Positions 41,897-49,978 of a DNA stretch of 60,457 nt are shown one piece after another. Source of the stretch: a virus. The stretch covers positions 1 to 60,457 of IMG/VR virus record IMGVR_UViG_3300046747_000764; one strand, given 5' to 3'. The notes beneath the pieces were generated by a model that ran no database searches, was not told the origin of the DNA, and worked only from the letters and a program-made list of their open reading frames with translations. Position 1 is the stretch's first letter. The number at the start of each line of letters is the position of its first letter. Both the position numbers and the translations under genes were made by a program.

Positions 41897-44800
41897 ATGA
41901 TGACGTTCCGGGCAGGCTCGGTCGGCTCGTCGACGGTCAGCTCGGCAGTCGCGGAGTACTACTTAACAGACACTGTACAATCGGAGACGATGCGGGCGGC
42001 CGAGTACTACGCGGGCCGCGAAGAACGGGCGGATAGTTTCTGGCGGGCCGAGGTGATGGACGGTCGGCTAGAGATGGGGCAACACCGGGCCGAGCTGCGA
42101 GCGGATCTATCGCCAGAGATGATCGCGCGGCTTGGCTTGAACGGGAGCATGGGGCCGGCGTTCACGCTGCCGCTGACGCAAGAGCGGGTCGCCAATCTGC
42201 TGAGCCTGAGACAGGCGGATGGAAGCGCGGTCGAGGGGCGGCAAATACACCGGGCGACGGCCGAGGGGAAGAAGCCTCCCACAGGGTTCATCGACCTGAC
42301 GTTCTCGGCGAGTAAGTCGCTCTCGGTCGCGTGGGGGTTGGCGGCCGATCCTCGCGAGCGAGAACAGCTTATCGGGATACACCGGGCGGCGGTCGAGAAG
42401 ACGATGTCCTATGTGGCGGAGGAGATTGGTTTCACCCGGCGTGGTGGATCGCGACGAAGCCGAACGGAGCCCGGTGAGATCGCGTGGCTAGGCTTCCAGC
42501 ATTACACATCGAGGCCGGTCGATAAGCAGGCCGCGGACCCGAACCTGCACACCCACGTCATCGTGTTGAATGATGTGATGACCGAGAACGGTCACATGGG
42601 CGCGATCGATCTGGCGCGGCTGAACGGTAGGATCAAAGAATTCGGCGCGGTTTACGAGGCATATGTGGGGGCCGAGGCGCGCAAGCTTGGTGTGGCGGTG
42701 CAGTTCGACGAACGCCGCGAGACGGTCCAGCTGTCGGACATCCCGGAGCACATCAACGAGGTGTTCAGCAAGCGCTCCCAGCAAGTAGAGGAGGCGGCGA
42801 AGGATCTTTCCAGCAAGATGGGGCTGGAATGGGAAACCCTGAACGAGGAGCGTCGATCCGGGATAAGCCGTAGAGCGGTAATTCTGAGCCGGCAATCGAA
42901 GGATGGCGAGAGGAACGACTTCGGTTCCTGGTCACGCCAGGCGGATGAGGCCGGCTACCGGTATGAGAGCGTGCTCGGTCGTGTCGAGACGGTAGAAGCA
43001 CCGTTGCCCATACCGGAGCCGGAGCCGATTGATGATCTGTCGAAGCAGTTGGTGGAGGCGATCACGACCGCGCTTCGGTACAGCGATCCGGAGACGCAGG
43101 CAGATCGTCTGATCTGGGAGGTTGACCAGATCATGCGGGACCACAAAGCGTCGGGCGATCCGACACCGCGCTTGGCACAGGATCTCATGCGCGGGATCAC
43201 CGCGACCCTATCGGCACAATCGGCAACGGAACCGGAGGCGCGGCTGATCGCGGCAACCGGCGAGGCGATAGAGCAGCACGCCGAACGGGGGCGGGCCAGG
43301 CAGGAGCGGATAGCAGCTGACACGGCGCGACAGCGCGCGGCCTATGAGACGGCGCTGCCGCGGCTGCAGGAAGAGTTTCGTCGGCGGTCGGTGCTCGATG
43401 GGAACGAACTCAGGCGCGTAGCGGCACAGGCCCTCGTCACGTCCGGGATCAAGGACGCTGGGCTCGACCTCGACGCAATCATGGGATTATTTCGGCGAGA
43501 CGGCGTCGATCATGAGGGCCAGAGAGCACCGTTGGTCACACAGGAGCTGAGTGTGCGCGGTGTGATGCGGGAGCGGGTTACGACCGGCCTTCACGTCGCT
43601 CAGGAGCGGGAGGTGATTCGCCTGGCCGCGGCTGCGGCCGCAGATGGGTCAGGAGCGATGTCCGAAGCGAAGATAGATCTTGCGGCCCGCGTATTCCTGT
43701 CCGCTCATCCGGAAATAGATGGAGCTGGCGAGCATTGGCAGGCTCAACGGCGGATGATGGACCACCTTGCGACCGGTGGCCGGCTTGGGGTGGTGATCGG
43801 TGTCCCCGGGTCGGGAAAGAGCTTCGCACTGTCGCCCCTGGTGCAGGCGTGGAAGGACGATGGGCGATCTATCTATGGGATCTCGCTAGCGTGGCGGCAA
43901 GCCGGCGATCTGGAAGCGGCCGGCATCACCGAGCGAGCGTCGATCGCGGCGTTCCTGAAACGGGTTGAAACGGGTCGATACGAGTTGGATCGGAACAGCG
44001 TGGTCGTGGTGGATGAGGTAGGGCTGGTCGGCTCGCGGCAGATGCTGGAGCTGCTCCGAATCCAGGAACGGACGGGAGCGCAATTTGTCATGGTCGGCGA
44101 TCCGCGGCAGGCCCAGCCGATCGAAGGCGCGGCCGGTCTCGAGCTGCTACGAGCCGCGCTAGGCGATGAGGCGATCCCGCGGTTGCTGTACTCGACCCGA
44201 CAACACAGCGAGCGCGAGCGGGAGATCGCTGCACTGTTCCGGCGGGGCCAGGCAGCGGAGGCGCTGGAGATGAAACAGGAGGACGGCACGGCGTTCCTGG
44301 TGCCGGGCGGTCGGGAGGCGACGGTCGTTCGAGTAGCGGAGCTGTGGCGCGAGCGCATGGAGGCGAATCGGGGCACGCGGGATTTTACGTTGAGCGTGTC
44401 GACGCCGACGAATGCCGACGCGAGGGAGATCGGCGCGGCGATTCGAGTCGAGCTGCGGCGGGCCGGTCAGCTTGGAGCGGATGTACAGACCATGCGGGCG
44501 ATCGACCGCACCGGGGAGACCTACGACATATCCCTGGCGATCGGCGAGCGCCTGCGGCTGTTCGACCGAGTGTGGGATCGCGCCCTGCATCAGGCGATAG
44601 CGAACAATGGCGACGTGGTCGAGCTGCGTTCGCTACGGCCGGACGGGATGGTGGTGCGCAACGCCAGCGGGACGGAAGGTCTGGTGGAGTGGGACAAGAT
44701 CAGGACGCACCCTGAGGCCCCTGTGAGGCTCGCCCATGGGTATGCTTTGACGGTGGACACCGCACAAGGGAGCACCGCGACCGAGCACATCCACGCGCTT

Positions 44801-45037
44801 CCCTCGGGCTCCCAGGATACGCATGGGTTCAAGGCCTACGTCGCGGCCACACGCCACCGAGAGCAAAACTGGATCGTGATCGATGAGGCATCGGAGCGGG
44901 GCCAACTCGACGAACGGCGCATGATCGGTCATCACGTCGAAGTGCAAGCGCCGGATATCTGGCAGAACGTGGCGAAGAATGTCGCGCGGCAGCCGGTCAA
45001 GGCGCCGGCGATCTCGGTGTTGCGCAAGAGCGCATGA
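41897..45037 (+). CDS. MobF (TrwC-type) relaxase-helicase (1,046 aa)
   Basis: The N-terminal relaxase domain has paired tyrosines (AEYYLTD at 19-25 and AAEYYAGREE at 34-43). A His triad follows, H202 in GFQHYTSRP and H218/H220 in ADPNLHTHVIVLND. FIDLTFSASKSLSVAWGLA is the TrwC hallmark. The C-terminal SF1 helicase has Walker A GVPGSGKSFAL near 635, VVVDEVGLVGSRQM and DTAQGSTATEH. This enzyme nicks one strand at oriT, stays linked to it and unwinds it for transfer. It is intact and is the last plus-strand gene of the module. Confidence 0.92.
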   Translation: MMTFRAGSVGSSTVSSAVAEYYLTDTVQSETMRAAEYYAGREERADSFWRAEVMDGRLEMGQHRAELRADLSPEMIARLGLNGSMGPAFTLPLTQERVANLLSLRQADGSAVEGRQIHRATAEGKKPPTGFIDLTFSASKSLSVAWGLAADPREREQLIGIHRAAVEKTMSYVAEEIGFTRRGGSRRSRTEPGEIAWLGFQHYTSRPVDKQAADPNLHTHVIVLNDVMTENGHMGAIDLARLNGRIKEFGAVYEAYVGAEARKLGVAVQFDERRETVQLSDIPEHINEVFSKRSQQVEEAAKDLSSKMGLEWETLNEERRSGISRRAVILSRQSKDGERNDFGSWSRQADEAGYRYESVLGRVETVEAPLPIPEPEPIDDLSKQLVEAITTALRYSDPETQADRLIWEVDQIMRDHKASGDPTPRLAQDLMRGITATLSAQSATEPEARLIAATGEAIEQHAERGRARQERIAADTARQRAAYETALPRLQEEFRRRSVLDGNELRRVAAQALVTSGIKDAGLDLDAIMGLFRRDGVDHEGQRAPLVTQELSVRGVMRERVTTGLHVAQEREVIRLAAAAAADGSGAMSEAKIDLAARVFLSAHPEIDGAGEHWQAQRRMMDHLATGGRLGVVIGVPGSGKSFALSPLVQAWKDDGRSIYGISLAWRQAGDLEAAGITERASIAAFLKRVETGRYELDRNSVVVVDEVGLVGSRQMLELLRIQERTGAQFVMVGDPRQAQPIEGAAGLELLRAALGDEAIPRLLYSTRQHSEREREIAALFRRGQAAEALEMKQEDGTAFLVPGGREATVVRVAELWRERMEANRGTRDFTLSVSTPTNADAREIGAAIRVELRRAGQLGADVQTMRAIDRTGETYDISLAIGERLRLFDRVWDRALHQAIANNGDVVELRSLRPDGMVVRNASGTEGLVEWDKIRTHPEAPVRLAHGYALTVDTAQGSTATEHIHALPSGSQDTHGFKAYVAATRHREQNWIVIDEASERGQLDERRMIGHHVEVQAPDIWQNVAKNVARQPVKAPAISVLRKSA

Positions 45038-45070
45038 CGGGGAGCGTCGCTAACGTAGAAGTGGGCGGGG

Positions 45071-45106
45071 GCGCTCGGTAAGGTGCTAGAACACCGAGCC
45101 GAGCGC
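45071..45106. terminator. Hairpin between the convergent relaxase and DUF1003 genes
   Basis: Outer arms GCGCTCGG/CCGAGCGC pair perfectly, and inner GGTG/CACC surround a CTAGAA loop. The hairpin lies between convergent stops with only a short A-rich end, so it may terminate in both directions. A second inverted repeat (GGCCGGCTA/TAGCCGGCC) spans about 45,160-45,230, next to the DUF1003 stop. Confidence 0.55.
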
Positions 45107-45231
45107 TAAAGACCGAAACCCTTTACCCCACGCGTCGGTAGCAGCTGGATAGGAAAACTGGGCCGGCTATAAGCCTACCGGCGCAGACCTCTGTGAAGGC
45201 GCTCGGATTATAGCTCGTAGCCGGCCTTCGA

Positions 45232-45684
45232 TCAATGATCTGATTGCTCTAGCAGCGCGATGATTCGATCCAGTTTTTCCGCCTCGATGCGCGCTAACGA
45301 GATCTGAAGCTCTTCGATCTCTTCCTTGGCCCGCAGGTTGACCTCGTAATCGTGCTGCGAGTGGAACCGATCGCGGTCGGCCTGCCGGTTCTGCGCCATC
45401 AAGATCAGCGGCGCCGCGTAAAACGCCTGCAGCGAAAAGAAAAGGTTCAGCAACACAAAGGGATAGAGATCCCACTGATACCGCCACCCCACGACGTTCA
45501 AGATCACCCAGGCAATCGTGATCCCGGTTTGTATGAGGATAAACGGCCAGGAGCCGATCGCCGCGGCGACGATATCGGCGATGTGCGCTGACCGCTGCAG
45601 CTCGTCGAGGTGCCGCTGATGCCAGTGCCAATCCATCGCCACAACGGCTTTATCTCGCGCCCCGCTGTTGCCGTTCGTATTCAA
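45232..45684 (-). CDS. DUF1003 membrane protein (150 aa)
   Basis: Two adjacent helices (FILIQTGITIAWVILNVVG and FVLLNLFFSLQAFYAAPLIL) are followed by MAQNRQADRDR and a C-terminal coiled coil (EEIEELQISLARIEAEKLD). This is the DUF1003 pattern, whose biological role is unknown. Its location directly after the terminase group is unusual. It could be superinfection-related or lysis-related cargo, as membrane proteins with cytoplasmic coiled coils sometimes are. Confidence 0.75.
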   Translation of the reverse strand: MNTNGNSGARDKAVVAMDWHWHQRHLDELQRSAHIADIVAAAIGSWPFILIQTGITIAWVILNVVGWRYQWDLYPFVLLNLFFSLQAFYAAPLILMAQNRQADRDRFHSQHDYEVNLRAKEEIEELQISLARIEAEKLDRIIALLEQSDH

Positions 45685-45686
45685 GG

Positions 45687-45914
45687 CTAGCTCGAAGAGG
45701 CGCCCTTGCGGCGCTCACGAGCGAGGATGCGGCTAACCTGGCTCTGGTGAATGCCGAAGATCTGGCCGATCTGCTCTTGTGTATGGTTCCCTTCCGCGTG
45801 GATTCGTCTGATGTCTGAGATGTCGCTATCCGTCATCTCGGGGACATGCGGATTAAAGAAAGACCAGACCCTGGATAGGAAGCTCACGGCTGTTTCCTCT
45901 GCTGGTTTTCCCAC
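45687..45914 (-). CDS. Small HTH protein overlapping terminase 3' end (75 aa)
   Basis: The C-terminal half is a helix-turn-helix: DISDIRRIHAEGNHTQEQIG followed by IFGIHQSQVSRILARERR, similar to resolvase or sigma-region-4-type HTHs. The longest start overlaps the terminase stop by 31 bases; an alternative ATG at 45836 would leave just the HTH. It may regulate late genes or bind the packaging site. Confidence 0.55.
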   Translation of the reverse strand: MGKPAEETAVSFLSRVWSFFNPHVPEMTDSDISDIRRIHAEGNHTQEQIGQIFGIHQSQVSRILARERRKGASSS

Positions 45915-47374
45915 TCGACAGAACCTGGTGCGTAGAGCGGGGTCGGTGCGGGCGGCACATTCGCCTCGGCCAACTTGCGGGCCTGCTCGCGGTAGAGCTC
46001 GAAGATCCCGGAATTTGACATCGGCTCGACGAGGAGGTCAGTTAGGGCCCAAATCAAACTGTCCGCATTATCGGGTGACCGATCGCCCAAATATCCCGCG
46101 GTCGAGAAATTGAGCATCTGATCCTCGAGCTGAGGAAATTGCCCAGCGTGCCGTACCTGGTCTTTGTGCCAGACGCCGTCTCGCTCGTAGCCGTAGAGAG
46201 CCGAGACCGGTTCGGCGCGGATGGCCTTGCCGCGCGACGCGGTCACCACCTGCACCGGCACATTGGGGTCGACCGTGTGCAGGAGGGCGCGCACCATATC
46301 GCCGCCGTAGTTCTGCTCAGCGACGATGCGGTCGGCTTTGAACTCTTTATAGGCGGTGACGGCGACGCGCGCCCAGCCTTCAGGGGCCAGGTTGCACGTC
46401 CGATCGGCCAGCACATACGCCATGTTGTCCGTGGCTAAGCCAACGACCACGATGCCGATGTTGTCGGATCTCTCGTCTTCGTCACCCCGGGTGCCCGATG
46501 GGTCGACGGCGACGACAACTCGCTTGAGCGTGGCCGGCACATCTTCTGGCAGGCAACGCGCGTGCTCGATGGACTCGAATGTCCAGAGCGCCCCGTCGAC
46601 TTCGGTTTGATAAGCGCCAACGAAGAACCGTTTGCGTTGTCGCTCTGGCAACGCATCGAGTTCCGCAAGCATTTCGGACGTGAGATTCTCGGCGTTGTCA
46701 CCGGGATTGATGTAATCGTAGCGATACTGTTCTGGATTGCTGGTCGGTTGCAGCGTGACTGGATCGCGCCCCTGCACAAACCGGACATGGCTCCAATGGC
46801 GAGTGCCAACCGGGTTGAGGTCGTAATAGGCGCGCTGAATTAAGGCGGGGTGTTTCTCTGCTAACCGGGTTAATGCGATCGTGAGTGATGAGTATGGGAT
46901 CTGAGAGCACTCGTTGAAATACAACGTGCTGAACTCTTGCCCCAAGATTTTCTCGACGCGTTCCTTCTCGTCTAATCCGCTTATCCAGATCTGCGATCGG
47001 CCTGGGTAGACCTCGACATAGCCGTCGCTACGCTTGTCGATGAGCGTGGCGTCGGGATAGCATAACCGCAGCGCTTTAGGCAGCGTGTCGAGCCAAATCG
47101 AGGCTCTTGCAGCGTTGGCGCGGAATCGCAGGATGGCGTGGCGAGAACCCGGCGCTAAAAGCGCCCTGGTTAGAACGGCATAGCAAAAGAGGTAAGTTTT
47201 CCCTGATCGCGCGCCGCCGTACAACAGGGTGTGGCGCTGAGGACCGGCCAACAAATGAAGCGCCGCGAGTTGTTTGGGATTAGAGGCGCGAGAAGGATCT
47301 TTGGCAGATTCAAAGCCGAGCGGAATCACCGGTGATTGCGATGACGATGGGCTCGCCGCCTTTCTTGCCTTCAT
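45884..47374 (-). CDS. terL: Phage terminase large subunit (496 aa)
   Basis: Walker A is YGGARSGKT (residues ~52-60) and Walker B/catalytic Glu is STLYFNECSQI (E155). The C-terminal nuclease has D291 in VAVDPSG, E353 in IVAEQNYGGD and D435/D438 in SPDNADSLIWAL, all acidic residues of the RNase-H-like nuclease being present. The protein pumps DNA into the capsid and cuts it. Its start overlaps the small subunit gene by 65 bases; a shorter start is possible. An intact motor suggests real packaging capacity. Confidence 0.92.
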   Translation of the reverse strand: MKARKAASPSSSQSPVIPLGFESAKDPSRASNPKQLAALHLLAGPQRHTLLYGGARSGKTYLFCYAVLTRALLAPGSRHAILRFRANAARASIWLDTLPKALRLCYPDATLIDKRSDGYVEVYPGRSQIWISGLDEKERVEKILGQEFSTLYFNECSQIPYSSLTIALTRLAEKHPALIQRAYYDLNPVGTRHWSHVRFVQGRDPVTLQPTSNPEQYRYDYINPGDNAENLTSEMLAELDALPERQRKRFFVGAYQTEVDGALWTFESIEHARCLPEDVPATLKRVVVAVDPSGTRGDEDERSDNIGIVVVGLATDNMAYVLADRTCNLAPEGWARVAVTAYKEFKADRIVAEQNYGGDMVRALLHTVDPNVPVQVVTASRGKAIRAEPVSALYGYERDGVWHKDQVRHAGQFPQLEDQMLNFSTAGYLGDRSPDNADSLIWALTDLLVEPMSNSGIFELYREQARKLAEANVPPAPTPLYAPGSVEWENQQRKQP

Positions 47375-47759
47375 GTTGGTGGTCGACGGTCTCCTTCCAG
47401 CCCATCCGCGTCTTTGCCCAGAACATCGCCAGAGAGCCGCGCGTGGGTTCGTGCGTTACAGAGGTCACGCCGGGTATCGGCATTCCTATGATCGTCGCGA
47501 ACATAAACTGAGCGACACGGAAGTTCGCCTCGATCTCGGCCCGCGCGAGCTCGTCCTTGAAGTGCTTGCGCAGCGTGGGATGCGAAATGCCGATCTGCCC
47601 CGCGATGCTGTCTTGCGGCGTGCCGCAGCCCGCCATCTCCTTAACGAGGCGGCGCTGATTATCAGTTGGTGCGAACGGGGGTTGGCCGCGGGCCTTACGC
47701 TGCGGCGCGGTCGTGTCGAGCGGTGGCGATTTCGTCGAAGGCTTCTCCTGACCAGCCAT
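47310..47759 (-). CDS. terS: Terminase small subunit-like HTH protein (149 aa)
   Basis: An HTH is visible near residues 33-65 (RLVKEMAGCGTPQDSIAGQI then GISHPTLRKHFKDELARAE), followed by a helical oligomerisation region and a segment WAKTRMGWKETVDHQHEG that often precedes TerL. Location immediately upstream of TerL and the HTH support DNA recognition at the packaging site. The family match is by pattern only. Confidence 0.7.
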   Translation of the reverse strand: MAGQEKPSTKSPPLDTTAPQRKARGQPPFAPTDNQRRLVKEMAGCGTPQDSIAGQIGISHPTLRKHFKDELARAEIEANFRVAQFMFATIIGMPIPGVTSVTHEPTRGSLAMFWAKTRMGWKETVDHQHEGKKGGEPIVIAITGDSARL

Positions 47760-47803
47760 CCGGGGTCGGCCCCCTTTTTATAGACGAAAAGTAATAAAAG
47801 TAT

Positions 47804-48010
47804 TCAGCCGCAGCCATCCCAAACGGCGCTCGCAGAATCGGTGTGATCGGGCGGCGGGCACGGCAGCGTCTCGCCGTGTACGCCGGCGTGGTAACACCAG
47901 CAATCGCCCGACGAGAGACCCTTGCGCAGGTGACAGCCCTGCCGCTCACCCTTGATGCGCAGCATGGCGGTGCGGATGGTGGCGAAGTCGTTAGCAGCCG
48001 GTTCCGGCAT
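47804..48010 (-). CDS. Small paralogous protein, copy 2 (68 aa)
   Basis: The start MPEPAANDFATIRTAMLRI is nearly identical to that of the gene just upstream, marking a tandem duplication. The rest is different: Cys/His-rich (GCHLRKGLSSGDCWCYHAG, then LPCPPPDH), suggesting a zinc-binding end. Function unknown. Confidence 0.5.
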   Translation of the reverse strand: MPEPAANDFATIRTAMLRIKGERQGCHLRKGLSSGDCWCYHAGVHGETLPCPPPDHTDSASAVWDGCG

Positions 48011-48013
48011 GGT

Positions 48014-48223
48014 TTAACCGATTCCCATTCGTCGCTGAGCATCGGCTCGCCGGCTTCTCTGAGTTTTCGAACTCGCCGAAGTCACAGAGGCGAATGCTTC
48101 TCTCGCGCGCTCACCCCAACCGAGCACCACAGACGCAGGCTCGCTGGAGAGGCGCCGATCGTCGTCAAGGCGCTGGAGGCCCGCTCGGATCGCCGCGAAG
48201 TCATTAGCAGCCGGTTCCGCCAT
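48014..48223 (-). CDS. Small paralogous protein, copy 1 (69 aa)
   Basis: The ATG at 48223 has GGGAG ten bases upstream. The N-terminus MAEPAANDFAAIRAGLQRL matches the next gene, while the C-terminus is Ser/Arg rich (ASSKTQRSRRADAQRR) instead of Cys-rich. It is followed after 3 bases by the paralogue and lies downstream of the repressor gene in the same orientation. Confidence 0.5.
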   Translation of the reverse strand: MAEPAANDFAAIRAGLQRLDDDRRLSSEPASVVLGWGERAREAFASVTSASSKTQRSRRADAQRRMGIG

Positions 48224-48228
48224 CCCTT

Positions 48229-48474
48229 CTACTCCCTGCCGATCTGGTCGAGCCACGCGATCCGATCCCGCAGATCGCCCTTCGCGGCGTCGATGACGGC
48301 ATCCCGAATCGGCAAGGGAAGCGCGGCATAGTGCTTTAGCGGTAGATGCCGCTGCCCGGTCTCGATTTGATTCACGAATGCCGGAGAGACACCCAGGAGT
48401 GAGGCGAGATCCTGTTGTTTCAGGTTGGCTTCGCGTCGCGCCTTCCGGAGCGCCGACCCAATCAGATTTGCCAT
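48229..48474 (-). CDS. XRE-type repressor at divergent early switch (81 aa)
   Basis: The ATG at 48474 gives MANLIGSALRKARREANLKQ, then the HTH QQDLASLLGVSPAFVNQIET and GQRHLPLKHYAALP, followed by a short helical tail. It diverges from the plus-strand early gene at 48,691 with a promoter and inverted repeat between them, the arrangement of phage immunity repressors. It is small and lacks a peptidase domain, so RecA-stimulated autocleavage is not expected. Confidence 0.7.
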   Translation of the reverse strand: MANLIGSALRKARREANLKQQDLASLLGVSPAFVNQIETGQRHLPLKHYAALPLPIRDAVIDAAKGDLRDRIAWLDQIGRE

Positions 48475-48521
48475 GAGGCTTAATATGGCGCAGAAAACTG
48501 CAAAAATAAAGCGAAATAGCA

Positions 48522-48551
48522 CTTGACTGAAATCAAGCGGGTAGCTATATC
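48522..48551 (+). promoter_or_regulatory. Sigma70-type promoter with overlapping operator
   Basis: TTGACT (48523-48528) and TATATC (48546-48551) are separated by 17 bases, a good -35/-10 pair directed at the plus-strand early genes. An inverted repeat CTTGA-ctgaaa-TCAAG overlaps the -35. That is a natural site for the divergent XRE repressor to block transcription. Confidence 0.6.
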
Positions 48552-48690
48552 CCATTCATCAGAAGCGAACGACGCCAGCCCGGTTAAAGGCCCGGACCGA
48601 GGACCGAGAAAGACGGTACGCCAGCAAGGGTCGCGCGGTAATGCGCCGCGCCTGACGATGGCTCGTTAAGCCGAAACCCCGGAGAGCACG

Positions 48691-48885
48691 ATGACCGACA
48701 CCCAGTTCATACGGGGCCTACCGCAGCGGGAGCACCCACGCGGTTTTACCCGGGCACTTACAGCCGAGGAGCTGTCGCGGCTAGAGAAGATCGCCGCACA
48801 GCATCTCCGCGATGGAGACAGTGTGCATAGGCCCGATCTGTACGGGAATGTGCACGAAGCCAGGATGCTGCTTGCCACTCTCTAA
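48691..48885 (+). CDS. Hypothetical early protein (64 aa)
   Basis: This is the first gene downstream of the divergent promoter, with GGAGAGCACG before the ATG. The product MTDTQFIRGLPQREHPRGFT followed by LTAEELSRLEKIAAQHLRDG is helical and charged. About 140 bases of untranslated leader precede it. Function unknown; it may antagonise the repressor. Confidence 0.5.
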   Translation: MTDTQFIRGLPQREHPRGFTRALTAEELSRLEKIAAQHLRDGDSVHRPDLYGNVHEARMLLATL

Positions 48886-48899
48886 GCCTACGGGGGCGG

Positions 48900-48941
48900 G
48901 GCCGGCGGGGGACAAGACCACCATCAAGCAACCCGCCGGCC
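48900..48941 (+). terminator. Hairpin after the first early gene
   Basis: GGCCGGCGGG and CCCGCCGGCC form a perfect 10-base stem with a 22-base loop. There is no T-run, so it may attenuate transcription or protect mRNA instead of ending it fully. Confidence 0.4.
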
Positions 48942-48965
48942 TCGATAATCTCAACGGAGGATAAG

Positions 48966-49199
48966 ATGAACTCAACTATCGACCGCGGATACAACATCAA
49001 TTGGACCATTAAGGTCAAGCCAGGGCTGGAAAGTAATGCGCCTAGCGCCGCTGGGGTTTACACCTATCGCGTACTGCGCCGCCACCGCGACCAGGGCTAC
49101 TGGGAAACGGTAATCACGAAAGGCGGCCACCCCGCGCTGCTCGGCTCCATCCAGATAAAAAGCGGCAAGGAGATCCTCGCCGACGCGTACGCGCCATGA
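48966..49199 (+). CDS. Hypothetical early protein (77 aa)
   Basis: GGAGG lies 7 bases before the ATG. The protein MNSTIDRGYNINWTIKVKPG continues with YTYRVLRRHRDQGYWETVIT and is beta-rich and basic. It overlaps the next gene by four bases. No family is recognised. Confidence 0.5.
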   Translation: MNSTIDRGYNINWTIKVKPGLESNAPSAAGVYTYRVLRRHRDQGYWETVITKGGHPALLGSIQIKSGKEILADAYAP

Positions 49200-49453
49200 C
49201 CCCATCTCAAGCCGCGGCAGCGATCCGCACCAGCGCGGGTCAATGTTGGTGCGAGTTCACCAAGGAGGACGGCACCCAGCGTGTCATGCGCTTTCAGTTT
49301 CAGCGCATTGGCCCGATCAATGGCCGCGGGTCGCCCCTGACGAACCCAGATCAAGTTCGCGTTTGGGATCCGGATGTGCGGGGGTGGCGCACGATAACCT
49401 GTAGTCGTTTGCAATGGCTCGATGTCGACGGCAAGCGACAGGAGATACGATGA
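49196..49453 (+). CDS. Hypothetical early protein (85 aa)
   Basis: Starts in an ATGA overlap. It contains GQCWCEFTKEDGTQRVMRFQ, RVWDPDVRGWRTITCSRLQW and a short acidic/basic end. The pattern suggests a small SH3-like barrel, as in WYL/SH3-type phage proteins. No confirmed function. Confidence 0.45.
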   Translation: MTPSQAAAAIRTSAGQCWCEFTKEDGTQRVMRFQFQRIGPINGRGSPLTNPDQVRVWDPDVRGWRTITCSRLQWLDVDGKRQEIR

Positions 49454-49611
49454 TGACCGAAGAACCCACAGTGACCGTGCCCCGCTGGGCTCTGCAGTTC
49501 GTTATGGACAATGCTTGTTTTTGGGACAAGGGGCCGCAGGGGGCGGGGTGGCGGTCTGATGAAATGAGGCGGGCGACCGACGTGCTCGAAAAGGCGCTGG
49601 AGGAGCAATGA
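49450..49611 (+). CDS. Hypothetical small protein (53 aa)
   Basis: GGAGATACG precedes tandem ATG codons. The product PTVTVPRWALQFVMDNACFW followed by WRSDEMRRATDVLEKALEEQ is mostly one helix pair. Its start overlaps the previous stop and its stop overlaps the next start. Function unknown. Confidence 0.45.
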   Translation: MMTEEPTVTVPRWALQFVMDNACFWDKGPQGAGWRSDEMRRATDVLEKALEEQ

Positions 49612-49754
49612 CACGCCCTACAGAGACGACTCTAAAGCGCAAGAACCCATGGACAGCGGCGTTTGCCGCACTGCTTGGGCTCGCAATACTTCTCGCAATA
49701 CCCTTTCTCGCCCTTATCGCATTCGCCCTTATCGCAGCGAAGATGATCCCATAG
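49608..49754 (+). CDS. Single-pass membrane microprotein (48 aa)
   Basis: A basic N-terminus (MTRPTETTLKRKNPW) is followed by one long hydrophobic helix (FAALLGLAILLAIPFLALIA) and AAKMIP. GGAG precedes the ATG closely. Size and topology are compatible with a holin-like or immunity membrane protein, but nothing proves either. Confidence 0.45.
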   Translation: MTRPTETTLKRKNPWTAAFAALLGLAILLAIPFLALIAFALIAAKMIP

Positions 49755-49765
49755 GAGATACGGAA

Positions 49766-49978
49766 ATGAGCACAACACTCGCGACGCGAGACTTCGCGCA
49801 CGCCGCCACCGTATGCGCCACGTTAGAGACGGGCCTTCGGATCGGTATCTCTCGGGCTCAGCGAGCCATCGAGGAGGCTCAGGCCGAGGTACGGCAGATG
49901 ATCGACTTGCTCAACCAGGGCCGCGTCGCGCGGGGCTTCCCGCCGCTCGATATGGAACTCTCTAGAGATGTGACATGA
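49766..49978 (+). CDS. Hypothetical helical protein (70 aa)
   Basis: GGAGATACGG precedes the ATG at 49766. The product has VCATLETGLRIGISRAQRAI and EEAQAEVRQMIDLLNQGR, two helices with coiled-coil character. It overlaps the lipoprotein gene by ATGA. Confidence 0.45.
   Translation: MSTTLATRDFAHAATVCATLETGLRIGISRAQRAIEEAQAEVRQMIDLLNQGRVARGFPPLDMELSRDVT

Noticed and set aside
25866-45037. T4SS considered as a protein-secretion system only
   Set aside because: The VirD4 coupling protein and an intact MobF relaxase-helicase with His triad and helicase motifs are encoded in the same direction, which points to DNA transfer.
23655-47759. Whole region considered as a gene transfer agent
   Set aside because: No GTA capsid/tail cluster is seen. 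A tyrosine integrase, att-like tRNA fragment, repressor switch and replication genes indicate an autonomous temperate element.
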